Positions 7,888 through 16,578 of a DNA stretch of 33,328 nucleotides are shown here, piece after piece. The notes beneath the pieces were generated by a model. The model was given only the letters and a program-made list of their open reading frames with translations. It made no database searches and had not been told where the DNA came from. A program made the position numbers and the translations under genes. The DNA is from Bacteroides stercorirosoris. GTDB taxonomy: Bacteria; Bacteroidota; Bacteroidia; Bacteroidales; Bacteroidaceae. How positions within the stretch are numbered: the first letter of the stretch is position 1; every line of letters begins with the position of its first letter. The DNA lies in contig NZ_FQZN01000047.1 of NCBI RefSeq assembly GCF_900142015.1, positions 1-33,328 of the forward strand, written 5' to 3'.

Positions 7888-9108
7888 TCATAGCTTTTCC
7901 TTATCTTCCGCCAATAGGAAATCCCGTAGCGAAATTTGTTTGATTCCTTGATAATTTCCCCCACTCTGCATTTCATCCATAGTGATTACATATTTAGGAT
8001 AATTGTCAGGAATTTCCAGTAGATTACCGAACTCCCGCTGAACGGTTGCTTCATCGAGAAGTATATACGCCACTTGGATATAGATTTTATGATCACCTTT
8101 AGAAGCTATAAAATCAATTTCCTTATTCCCATTCTTTCCGACATATACTTCATAACCATACCTTAATAAATCTATGCATACAACATTCTCTATCAACTTA
8201 TTGATGTCCCTCCGGAAATCAAAATGTCGTATGGCGTTGTGCAGACCCAAGTCTTCAAAATAATATTTTTCTCCAATTTCAAAGATTTTTATTCCTTGAG
8301 TTTCCGCTCGTTGTATCTTGTAAACAAAAAAACTATTGCATAATGCTTTCAGGTAGTTCAGGATTGTTTGTGTAGGTATGTTTACTTGCTGAGACTTCAG
8401 ATATTTACTGATATTTTGAGCGGAAAAAAGAGAACCGGTATTATCGACTAAATAACCTACCAGATTCTCTAAAAACGACACGTTCCTGATTGATTCACGA
8501 GCAACCACATCTTTCAACAGAATAGTAGAGTAAACATTTCTCAAATATTCAAATATAACATTTATATTCATCGCTAAATTATGAATATAGGGCATTCCTC
8601 CAAACGTAAGATATGATCTTAAACTTTCTGGAGAATCTTGCAGTTGGTTGAATCTCAAAAACTCTTCATAACTGAGTGAATGAACCGGGAATTCAATATA
8701 TCTTCCAGCCAAATGAGTCGCAAGTTCACCGGAAAGCATTTTAGCATTACTTCCCGTACAGTAGATGTCGCATATATTTTCATTTAATAGACTCCGCAAA
8801 CATAATTGGAATTCCTCTATCTCTTGTATTTCATCGACAAAAAGGTAGTTATAATTATGCCCTGTCGCCTTTTTCAGAACATATTGATAGAGATCCATAT
8901 AATTCTTCATATCCGCAAAAGCTAATAACTCTTTGTCTATAAAGATAATATTAGCTTCCGGTGTTTTCTCTTTTATTATGTCTGATATTTGCAAAAGGAT
9001 ATAACTCTTGCCTATTCTACGCTGGCCGGTTATCACTTTTATTAAATCCTTACCGATAAATGGTTCTATCCTATTGGTATATAAAGGACGGGGTATATAG
9101 CTTTTCAT
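7888..9108 (-). CDS. AAA ATPase with DUF4143-type C-terminus, second paralogue
   Basis: A 406-residue member of the AAA_14/DUF4143 family. Walker A GQRRIGKS is at residues 28-35, Walker B YLFVDE at about 88-93, and the sensor-like TGSN at about 118-121. The C-terminal half has a winged-helix region (ISKYLKSQQVNIPTQTILNY) and a nuclease-like end with EIDFIASKGDHKIYIQVAY. I use the ATG at 9108; the frame could extend to a TTG at 9114. It is only distantly similar to the protein at 251-1498 but has the same position and orientation relative to the next cassette. It converges with cassette 1 and is divergent from cassette 2. Function is unknown. Confidence 0.85.
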   Translation of the reverse strand: MKSYIPRPLYTNRIEPFIGKDLIKVITGQRRIGKSYILLQISDIIKEKTPEANIIFIDKELLAFADMKNYMDLYQYVLKKATGHNYNYLFVDEIQEIEEFQLCLRSLLNENICDIYCTGSNAKMLSGELATHLAGRYIEFPVHSLSYEEFLRFNQLQDSPESLRSYLTFGGMPYIHNLAMNINVIFEYLRNVYSTILLKDVVARESIRNVSFLENLVGYLVDNTGSLFSAQNISKYLKSQQVNIPTQTILNYLKALCNSFFVYKIQRAETQGIKIFEIGEKYYFEDLGLHNAIRHFDFRRDINKLIENVVCIDLLRYGYEVYVGKNGNKEIDFIASKGDHKIYIQVAYILLDEATVQREFGNLLEIPDNYPKYVITMDEMQSGGNYQGIKQISLRDFLLAEDKEKL

Positions 9109-9166
9109 ATTCAATCATAATTTAATTTATTGGCAAATATAGCAAAAGTTTCAATTACGATTGAAT
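9109..9166 (-). promoter_or_regulatory. Promoter of the second ATPase gene framed by a 14-bp inverted repeat
   Basis: ATTCAATCATAATT at 9109-9122 and AATTACGATTGAAT at 9153-9166 are inverted repeats with one mismatch. The 30-bp spacer holds, on the minus strand, TATATTTG at 9134-9141, a good Bacteroides minus-7 box. The left arm touches the ATG at 9108. This may be a twin operator (possibly for autoregulation) or a very small invertible promoter. Confidence 0.55.
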
Positions 9167-9229
9167 CTTCTGGCGCATTTATTAAGTTCGTACATTGTAA
9201 TCTTATGCGTACATCATCGATTGTTACAA

Positions 9230-9600
9230 TATGATTCAAGTACTTTTGTTCTATTTTTCTTTTTCATCTTTCTCTTCAGGGTTATTGCACTATGGTTACA
9301 GATGAGGAATTCATATAGGTCGATAATATATACAGGAATATATTCTATTTATCGTTTTGACCTATGCCATCATTAAATACTAGCGGAGGTATAGACATTA
9401 ACATTATATTTAGTTATAAAAGCTGGTACTATAGTAAAAAATCAGAACTATATATAGAATTCCCTTATTCCTATTGTGAATTTGCAATTTTTTAATTCAA
9501 AAAACAACTATTATTTACACTTTACTGCAGATTCAAACGCATAATACTTATTCTATAGTTCATTTATATCATTGTTTTATTGCTAATACATTGTTAGTAA
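9230..9600. repeat. Leader of cassette 2, homologous to the leader of cassette 1
   Basis: Aligns in order with 1740-2100 (see that entry). The rest, to 9750, is A+T-rich and holds a 7-bp hairpin, GCTATAT 9731-9737 with ATATAGC 9745-9751, just before the recombination core. No susC start or signal peptide is present, and TAG 9748-9750 closes the frame upstream. Confidence 0.6.
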
Positions 9601-9757
9601 ATATATTATGTGAGTATTTTAGTATAATTTAGGTAGATGTATATTCATATTACTTTATTTATATATTTATTAATCAATCAATTACAAAATACTATTATGG
9701 AATAATAAGTTCCTGTGCTATTAATATATTGCTATATATCAACAATATAGCTAACGC

Positions 9758-9770
9758 ATAGTTCTGCGAA
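9758..9770 (+). other. Putative site-specific recombination core, copy 2
   Basis: ATAGTTCTGCGAA, identical to the copies at 2271 and 19601 and in the same phase relative to susC. It shares four further upstream bases (ACGC) with copy 1. All three copies have the same orientation, so recombination between them would delete DNA. Inversion needs an oppositely oriented copy outside this window. Confidence 0.75.
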
Positions 9771-9774
9771 TACA

Positions 9775-12759
9775 TTGCAGATTTCATATATTGGTATGCA
9801 AACGCAAGAAGTAACAATCAAGCCGAATGTAAAGATTATAATGAAGTCTGATTCTGAGATGCTTGAAGAGGTTATGGTAGTTGCTTACGGTACTGCTAAG
9901 AAGTCTGCATTTACGGGATCAGCTTCTACCATCAAATCGGAGAAAATAGCTGCAGTTCAAACTTCTAATGTAACTGATGCTTTGGCTGGTCAAGTTGCCG
10001 GTGTACAGGTAACAAAGAGTAATGGACAACCAGGTTCAGGTTCTTCAGTCCGTATTCGTGGTATTGGTTCTTTCTCAGCAAGTAATACTCCACTGTATGT
10101 AGTTGATGGCATACCTTATGATGGTGATATTGCCGCTATTAATACGCAAGACATTGAATCTATGACCGTATTGAAGGATGCTGCTGCAAATGCTTTATAT
10201 GGTGCACGTGGTGCTAATGGTGTGGTTATTATAACTACAAAAAAAGGCACAACAGGTGAAGCGAGGATAACTTTAGATGCTAAATGGGGAACTAATCGTC
10301 GAGCAGTTCCTCAATATGAAATGATAAAGAGCCCCTCTACCTATTACGAAACTATGTATAGAGGATTGTATAACGCATCTTATGATAGTGCTGTAAGAGG
10401 TGGATCTACCCCGGAACAAGCAGCAACCAGTGCACATGCTTCCGCTAATGCAAATATCTTTACTGGAGAAGGAGGTGTGGGTTACCAAGTTTATACAGTT
10501 CCTGACGGACAATATTTTATAGGTCGTAATGGACGTGTAAATCCCAATGCAACTCTGGGTTATAGTGATGGACAATATTTCTACACTCCAGATAATTGGA
10601 CTGATGAATTGCTGGATGACAGTAATTTACGTCAGGAATACAATTTGACGATGAGCGGTGGTAAGGATGGATTGACTTATTATGCTTCTTTAGGCTATTT
10701 GGATGATAGTGGTATTATCCCGGGATCTGCATTTACTCGTTATTCGGCACGTTTAAAAACTGATTACCAGATGAAAAAATGGTTGAAGGTCGGAATGAAT
10801 GCTTCTTTCACTCATTATGACTCTCAAGCTCCAGGTGAACAGGAAGGTCTCTCTTCAGGCAATATGTTCTATGTGGCCGATATGATTGCCCCGGTTTATC
10901 CATTATATATGCGTGATGCATCGGGCAATATAATGAAAGACAATTATGGACGTACCCGCTATGACTATGGTGACAGTAAAACTTCTACGAATTTTGACCG
11001 CGAGTTTATGTCACAAAGTAATCCGGGTTCTGCTTTGCAATTGGATAAATCGAATTATGCGGCTAATATTTTCAATGGACAGTTTTATGGAGAAATTGAA
11101 TTTTTAGAAGGTTTGAAAGGCAGAGCCTCTCTTTCGTATTTTGTAGACGATACGCGTGGAAGTGATTTGGTTAATCCTTTTTATGGACAATATGCTGAAT
11201 TAGGTGGTGTTGTGGGAGTGAGCCATTCCCGCACGACAGCTATAAACTCCCAGTATCTTTTGACTTATAAGAAGTCTTTTGCACATGATCATAATCTTGA
11301 TGTGTTGGCTGGTTATGAATTTTATAAATTGAAAGCTCAGAGTTTGTCAGGAAGCAAATATAATCTCTACAATCCGTTTATTACGGAACTGAATAATGCT
11401 ATCAATAATCCGAGTACAAGTTCTTCTGCGGGTACATATGCAACAATAGGTTACCTAGCACGCATACAATATGATTATCAGGAAAAGTATTTCGCAAGTG
11501 CTTCTTTCCGTCGTGATGCTTCTTCACGTTTTCACAAAGACAACCGATGGGGTAACTTCTGGTCTGTAGGTGCCAGTTGGGTAATGAATAAAGAAGAGTT
11601 TATGAGTGATTTGACTTGGATTAACCTTTTGAAGGTGAAGGCAAGTTATGGAGTCCAGGGTAATGACAATATTCTGAATGACTATGCTTATGTAGACCAG
11701 TACAGCTTATCTAATGATAATGATAATCAATCTTTGGTTTTAGGTTATAAAGCCAATAAGGATTTAACTTGGGAAAGTTCACACAATTTTAATATTGGTA
11801 TTGACTTCGAATTGTTCGACCGCCGTCTAAATGGTACAGTTGAATATTTTAATCGGCAGACAGAGGATATGTTATACTATAAGCCCATTCCTTCTTCGAT
11901 GGGGTACTCTCGTGTTCCTATGAATATGGGGTCTGTTCGTAATAATGGTCTTGAAATAGACATGAATGGCATCATTATTGATGGCAAAGACTTTAGTTGG
12001 AGTGCTAATGTTAATGCTACTTTCTTGAAAAATAAGATTTTGAAATTACATCCTGATTTGAATGGTGAATGGATTAGTGGCACTTACATTTATCGTGAAG
12101 GTGAGCCAATGTACCAATTCTACATACGTAAATATGCTGGTTTGAATGAGACCGGAGACGCAACTTGGTATAAAGATGTGAAAGATGAAGCTGGTAATGT
12201 GGTTGATGTAACGACTACCACAGACTGGAGTAGCGCAACCCGCTATGCACAGGGTGGCAACATTATGCCGAAAGTTTATGGTGGTTTCGGTACTCAGTTC
12301 AAATACAAAGGTATTGATTTATCTGTAACTTTCTCTTATCAGTTAGGTGGACATTTATATGATAGTAGATATGCTAGCTTGATGCACAATGGAACTAGTG
12401 GAGTCGGTCAAAATTGGCATCGTGATATACTGAAGGCATGGACACCGGAAAATACGAATACGGATGTGCCTCGTTTAGTTTACACAGCTCAAGGTTCCTT
12501 AGCTACAGCTACATCAGATCGTTTCGTTACCAGTTCAAATTATTTGAGCTTGCAAAACATCTCTATCGGATATACACTACCTAAATCCTGGACACGTAAT
12601 TTACTGATGGAGTCTGTTCGTATTTATGGTGTAGCTGATAATTTGGCTTTATGGTCAAAACGGAAAGGACTTGATCCTCGAATGGGACTGATGACGACCA
12701 ATGACTACACCTATTCTCTTATCCGCTCTATTTCAGGCGGTATTACTGTAACATTTTAA
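9775..12759 (+). CDS. SusC-like TonB-dependent transporter, 5'-truncated silent cassette 2
   Basis: Same family and same truncation point as the gene at 2288. Homology begins at 9760 (SSANTLQISYIGMQ), with an in-frame TAG at 9748, and no signal peptide or start. The TonB-box-like EEVMVVAYGT, plug motifs (LYVVDGIPYDG, VLKDAAANALYGARGANGV) and a barrel ending SGGITVTF are intact over about 994 residues. The barrel diverges strongly from cassette 1, as expected for a different ligand. susD follows after 26 bp. Confidence 0.9.
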   Translation: MQISYIGMQTQEVTIKPNVKIIMKSDSEMLEEVMVVAYGTAKKSAFTGSASTIKSEKIAAVQTSNVTDALAGQVAGVQVTKSNGQPGSGSSVRIRGIGSFSASNTPLYVVDGIPYDGDIAAINTQDIESMTVLKDAAANALYGARGANGVVIITTKKGTTGEARITLDAKWGTNRRAVPQYEMIKSPSTYYETMYRGLYNASYDSAVRGGSTPEQAATSAHASANANIFTGEGGVGYQVYTVPDGQYFIGRNGRVNPNATLGYSDGQYFYTPDNWTDELLDDSNLRQEYNLTMSGGKDGLTYYASLGYLDDSGIIPGSAFTRYSARLKTDYQMKKWLKVGMNASFTHYDSQAPGEQEGLSSGNMFYVADMIAPVYPLYMRDASGNIMKDNYGRTRYDYGDSKTSTNFDREFMSQSNPGSALQLDKSNYAANIFNGQFYGEIEFLEGLKGRASLSYFVDDTRGSDLVNPFYGQYAELGGVVGVSHSRTTAINSQYLLTYKKSFAHDHNLDVLAGYEFYKLKAQSLSGSKYNLYNPFITELNNAINNPSTSSSAGTYATIGYLARIQYDYQEKYFASASFRRDASSRFHKDNRWGNFWSVGASWVMNKEEFMSDLTWINLLKVKASYGVQGNDNILNDYAYVDQYSLSNDNDNQSLVLGYKANKDLTWESSHNFNIGIDFELFDRRLNGTVEYFNRQTEDMLYYKPIPSSMGYSRVPMNMGSVRNNGLEIDMNGIIIDGKDFSWSANVNATFLKNKILKLHPDLNGEWISGTYIYREGEPMYQFYIRKYAGLNETGDATWYKDVKDEAGNVVDVTTTTDWSSATRYAQGGNIMPKVYGGFGTQFKYKGIDLSVTFSYQLGGHLYDSRYASLMHNGTSGVGQNWHRDILKAWTPENTNTDVPRLVYTAQGSLATATSDRFVTSSNYLSLQNISIGYTLPKSWTRNLLMESVRIYGVADNLALWSKRKGLDPRMGLMTTNDYTYSLIRSISGGITVTF

Positions 12760-12785
12760 TTTATATTCAAAATACTATCAAGATT

Positions 12786-14375
12786 ATGAAATATATAAAA
12801 ATATTATCTTTGGTATTCGGTACATTTCTGGTTAGTTCTTGCATTGACGAATTGAATACTTACCCGGAAGGTGGTACTATTACTCAAGATCAGAAAGATG
12901 AAATAGGCGAAAAAGATCCAAGTAAGTTGGATGCTGATTTGCAAGGTATGTATAGTGGCTTTACGGCTGCATGGAACACTTTCGGTCGGTCGGAAAACAT
13001 TCATTTTGATTTTTCTTATCCTGCCATTGTGCTAATGCTGGAAACAAGTGGGATGGATATGCCAAGTAAGGTGACTGGTTATAATTGGTTTAGTGATGAT
13101 GTTACTTATCAGGATCGCATATATACCAGTTATCAAACTCAAATGATTTGGAAACGTTTTTATCAGAGTATTATGGCTGCTAATGCCGTTATCAAAAGTG
13201 TAGACCCTGAAACGGAGGATGTGAATTCCCAATTCTATTTGGGGCAGGCAAAAGCAATGCGTGCTTTCTGCTATTTCCAGCTGGCTCAGATTTTCCAATT
13301 TACCTATGCGGACAATAGAGATAAACTGTGTGTGCCTATTATTACAGAAACAAGCGAAGGAAACAATCATCCACGCCAGACTGTAGAAAAAGTATATGAA
13401 CAAATCATGGCAGATTTGAATGCGGCAGTTCCCATGTTGCAGGCAGCCAAGGAGGCTGGGATTAAACGCGCAGATAAAGCTCATGTTGACTACAATGTGG
13501 CTTGCGGCATCCGTGCCCGTGTAAATTTACTAATGGGTAGTTATGAGGCGGCTGTTAATGATGCGAAATCCGCACTTGCTGATTATACTCCTTATTCTAA
13601 AAGTGCAGTTTCTGTCCCGGCTTTCAACGATGCCACCAGCAATTCCTGGATTTGGGGGTTGGTTTATACAACGGAAAGTAATGCTGTTAAAACGGGCATT
13701 ATAAACTGGCCCTCACATATGTGCTCCATGAGTAAGAATAGCTATACCAGTCAAGGTGTACATCGAATGATCAATTCAAGTTTGTGGGCTCAGATACCAG
13801 AAAGCGATGTGCGTAAAGGATGGTGGGTAGATGAAGAATTATCTTCTCCACTAAGTGACGAATTGTATGTCGATGGAAAAACGGTAGCTAAAGCATACAG
13901 ATTTACTCCTTACACAAATGTAAAGTTCGGTTCATATAAAAACGATCCGGCTAGTTCGGACAATGCGCAGGATTTTCCCATGATGCGTGCGGAAGAAATG
14001 TATCTTATTATTGCAGAAGCAACTGCAATGGGAGGTAATCCTAGCGGTGCTGCCGAGATGTTACAAGAATTTATAAACCAATATAGAGACGAAGACTATG
14101 TCTGCAATGCAACTACGGCAGAAGATGTTCGTAATGCTGTGTGGTGGCAACGGCGTGTGGAACTTTGGGGAGAAGGATTTGCATTATTTGATATTCTACG
14201 CTTTAATAAGGGAGTAGACCGTCGTGGTGAAAATAATTTCGAGAAATCCGTTCGATATAATATTCTGCCAGGTAATCCGAATCTAATATTCCGTATTCCA
14301 CAAAGTGAGGTTGAGTCCAATCTTGGTATTGATGAGAGTGACAACAATCCGTCAGCAGAGTTGCCGCAAGCTTAG
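12786..14375 (+). CDS. SusD/RagB-family surface lipoprotein, cassette 2
   Basis: A 529-residue SusD-family lipoprotein. The lipobox VSSC (Cys19) is followed by IDE. Family signatures include YLGQAKAMRAFCYFQLAQIF in the helical repeat region, the later MRAEEMYLIIAEATAMGG, and QRRVELWGEGFALFDILRFN near the end. It is the surface lid partner of the SusC upstream. The next lipoprotein gene starts 33 bp downstream. Confidence 0.92.
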   Translation: MKYIKILSLVFGTFLVSSCIDELNTYPEGGTITQDQKDEIGEKDPSKLDADLQGMYSGFTAAWNTFGRSENIHFDFSYPAIVLMLETSGMDMPSKVTGYNWFSDDVTYQDRIYTSYQTQMIWKRFYQSIMAANAVIKSVDPETEDVNSQFYLGQAKAMRAFCYFQLAQIFQFTYADNRDKLCVPIITETSEGNNHPRQTVEKVYEQIMADLNAAVPMLQAAKEAGIKRADKAHVDYNVACGIRARVNLLMGSYEAAVNDAKSALADYTPYSKSAVSVPAFNDATSNSWIWGLVYTTESNAVKTGIINWPSHMCSMSKNSYTSQGVHRMINSSLWAQIPESDVRKGWWVDEELSSPLSDELYVDGKTVAKAYRFTPYTNVKFGSYKNDPASSDNAQDFPMMRAEEMYLIIAEATAMGGNPSGAAEMLQEFINQYRDEDYVCNATTAEDVRNAVWWQRRVELWGEGFALFDILRFNKGVDRRGENNFEKSVRYNILPGNPNLIFRIPQSEVESNLGIDESDNNPSAELPQA

Positions 14376-14408
14376 AAATAGAGTCTATTAATCATAAAGA
14401 AATGAGAT

Positions 14409-16469
14409 ATGAAAAATATAAACAAATTCATCTTAGGTCTGATGGGCATATGTGCCTTGACGCTAGGTTCTTGTACAGATGATGTACCTTCGGACAACTT
14501 AGGAAAAAGTCCGGCAGTAGAAGGTGAGGGGGTATTCTTCCCTAAATCAATGAAAACTAGTTATTCATTGACAGATGAAGATCCTGATGCCACTGCAACA
14601 AGTGGAGTCATAAAACTCCCCATACAGCGTACGGCGGGTGATGCGGCGGTTACAATAGAACTGAAAGCGGAAATGGATGCTGCAACGGCTTCTGTTTTCA
14701 CTGTTCCTGGTACAGTGCAGTTTGCTGAAGGTAAAGATACTGCATCAGTAAAAATTGCATACGCTAATGCGGTGCGGGGTACAAAGTACACCTTGAAACT
14801 TTCGTTTGTCGATGGAACAGAATATGCCAATTCAGCACAAACAATTGTTGCGGAATATCCACCGCAAGAGGTTTGGGAAGTGGTGACTGAAAAAGCGGTA
14901 TATATTGACCAGATTTTCTCTATGTTTGGTGTTAGTGATGTTATGTTTACTGATATCACTGTAGAAAAATTGAAAGATAAAAATAAATATCGTTTTTTAA
15001 GCGTTTATGATAATTATTATTTTACGGGAATAGGTCTTCCTGGCGTTTTGCCGGATGATTTCGAACTTCCTTATATAATACTGGATGGTGAGAGTTATTC
15101 TAAGCCTGCAGAAGGAGAAGAAACCGTAGCACCGGAAAATGCCTTATGGCAAATACCGAGAACTTATTTAGGCTTTAGTCTGTCGTCTACTTTGGATTTT
15201 AAATATGCTCCGGAATTTTTGACTTTTGGTTCATTGGCTTATAATTTATCCAGTTCTGGAAAACCTCTCACGGAAGATGATTATGCATTGGGAAGTTTCA
15301 ATAAGAAAAAGCAGATGTTTGATTTGGGGGTATGTTTCCACCAACTTACAGATGTTAGTTTTCAGCCGGTGGAAGGTTTCCAGCTTTGGCTTGACAAGTC
15401 TAAGATGGAAGTAGTGTATGATCGCGACTATGCTCCTTGGACTTTGGTTGAAGACGCGAGAGGCACTTATGTGTCCGGGCTCTTGAAAGATGAATTTATT
15501 GTAGATATGGAACAAGGCACCAGTGCAGAAGGCGAAGACCCGATTTTTCATTTAGTTTCTGTATACGAAGAAGGTACTAATATAACTTTCTTCTATAATA
15601 AAAAGACCAATACGGTTCGTGTGCCGAAGAAACAAAAGACAGGTTTATCTTCTTATGGAAATGATGTTTATATGGATGCCAAAAAAGCATCATATGATTC
15701 GGAAACCAAGATTTATACGTTTGAAGTGGAATTCTATCTAATAGATAACGAAACCGGTAAGAAATCTGCAATTTTGGCTACTACTACAGAGAAGTTCCGT
15801 GCAGGATATACCGGTATTGCGATGGATGACTTGCAGACAGGTAAATCTATTACAGATTACCGTGGTAATTGGGTAGCGCCATTCCTTAATCCTAAAGATG
15901 GGAGTACAGTTCAAGCTCTTGTTACGGTTAGACCGGTTGAAGGCGAAAATGCTGTAGCAATCAAAGGCTTATCGGCACTTGAACCAGCAGAATATGATGA
16001 TACGGTATTTGCAGATTATGATCCGCAAAGTGGTTTGTTGATGTTAGGTGCGCAGGATGTAACGGGTGCTCAAGGTTATGACATGATTCTTTCTATGTAT
16101 GACGTAAATAATCCGGGAAGTTTTGAATTAGAGAGCTATCTTATTGGTGGGCTCACTGTTGACGGTATATTGGCTTTTGTCAATGCTCCAAATAATGAAA
16201 TTCCTATCAATAGTGTCCGCTATTTGGCTCTTTCCGATGGGGCACCTATCGGTTGGTGGAACTCCTATGTTCCCTATGCCATGGAATGGAGTGCTTATAC
16301 TTCAGGCAAGTCTACAGCTCTGATGATGAGCAGTAAACCTGCACTTAGTCCTATTGGAAAGGCTACACCAAAGGTTGCCAAAGATCTTCGTATGACTCCT
16401 ATTCCTGTTGAGGCTGTTAAAGTCGAAAGAAAACTTTTTCACCCTACCGTGGTAAGTAACTTCTATTGA
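14409..16469 (+). CDS. Large SusE/F-position surface lipoprotein, cassette 2
   Basis: A 686-residue lipoprotein with lipobox LGSC (Cys22) followed by TDD. The first about 130 residues form a beta domain like that of the other third-position lipoproteins (GVFFPKSMKTSYSL, TVQFAEGKDTASVKIAY). A domain with YRFLSVYDNYYFTG follows, and a related block appears again further on (FHLVSVYEEGTNITF), suggesting repeated beta modules. It is more than twice as long as the cassette 1 counterpart. Probably an extended surface ligand-binding protein of the transporter; ligand unknown. A terminator hairpin follows. Confidence 0.75.
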   Translation: MKNINKFILGLMGICALTLGSCTDDVPSDNLGKSPAVEGEGVFFPKSMKTSYSLTDEDPDATATSGVIKLPIQRTAGDAAVTIELKAEMDAATASVFTVPGTVQFAEGKDTASVKIAYANAVRGTKYTLKLSFVDGTEYANSAQTIVAEYPPQEVWEVVTEKAVYIDQIFSMFGVSDVMFTDITVEKLKDKNKYRFLSVYDNYYFTGIGLPGVLPDDFELPYIILDGESYSKPAEGEETVAPENALWQIPRTYLGFSLSSTLDFKYAPEFLTFGSLAYNLSSSGKPLTEDDYALGSFNKKKQMFDLGVCFHQLTDVSFQPVEGFQLWLDKSKMEVVYDRDYAPWTLVEDARGTYVSGLLKDEFIVDMEQGTSAEGEDPIFHLVSVYEEGTNITFFYNKKTNTVRVPKKQKTGLSSYGNDVYMDAKKASYDSETKIYTFEVEFYLIDNETGKKSAILATTTEKFRAGYTGIAMDDLQTGKSITDYRGNWVAPFLNPKDGSTVQALVTVRPVEGENAVAIKGLSALEPAEYDDTVFADYDPQSGLLMLGAQDVTGAQGYDMILSMYDVNNPGSFELESYLIGGLTVDGILAFVNAPNNEIPINSVRYLALSDGAPIGWWNSYVPYAMEWSAYTSGKSTALMMSSKPALSPIGKATPKVAKDLRMTPIPVEAVKVERKLFHPTVVSNFY

Positions 16470-16487
16470 AAATAAATGTGACAATAA

Positions 16488-16540
16488 AAAAGCGTGCGGT
16501 TGGCTATTCATAGGAATGTTGACTACACGCTTTTCTTTTT
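16488..16540 (+). terminator. Hairpin terminator after cassette 2
   Basis: AAAAGCGTG at 16488-16496 pairs with CACGCTTTT at 16526-16534 across a 29-base loop and is followed by CTTTTT. It lies 18 bp after the lipoprotein stop and separates the cassette from the protease gene, which would then need readthrough or its own promoter. Confidence 0.65.
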
Positions 16541-16578
16541 ACTGTTTTTGGTAATCTAGGATATGTAAAAAATTGCTT

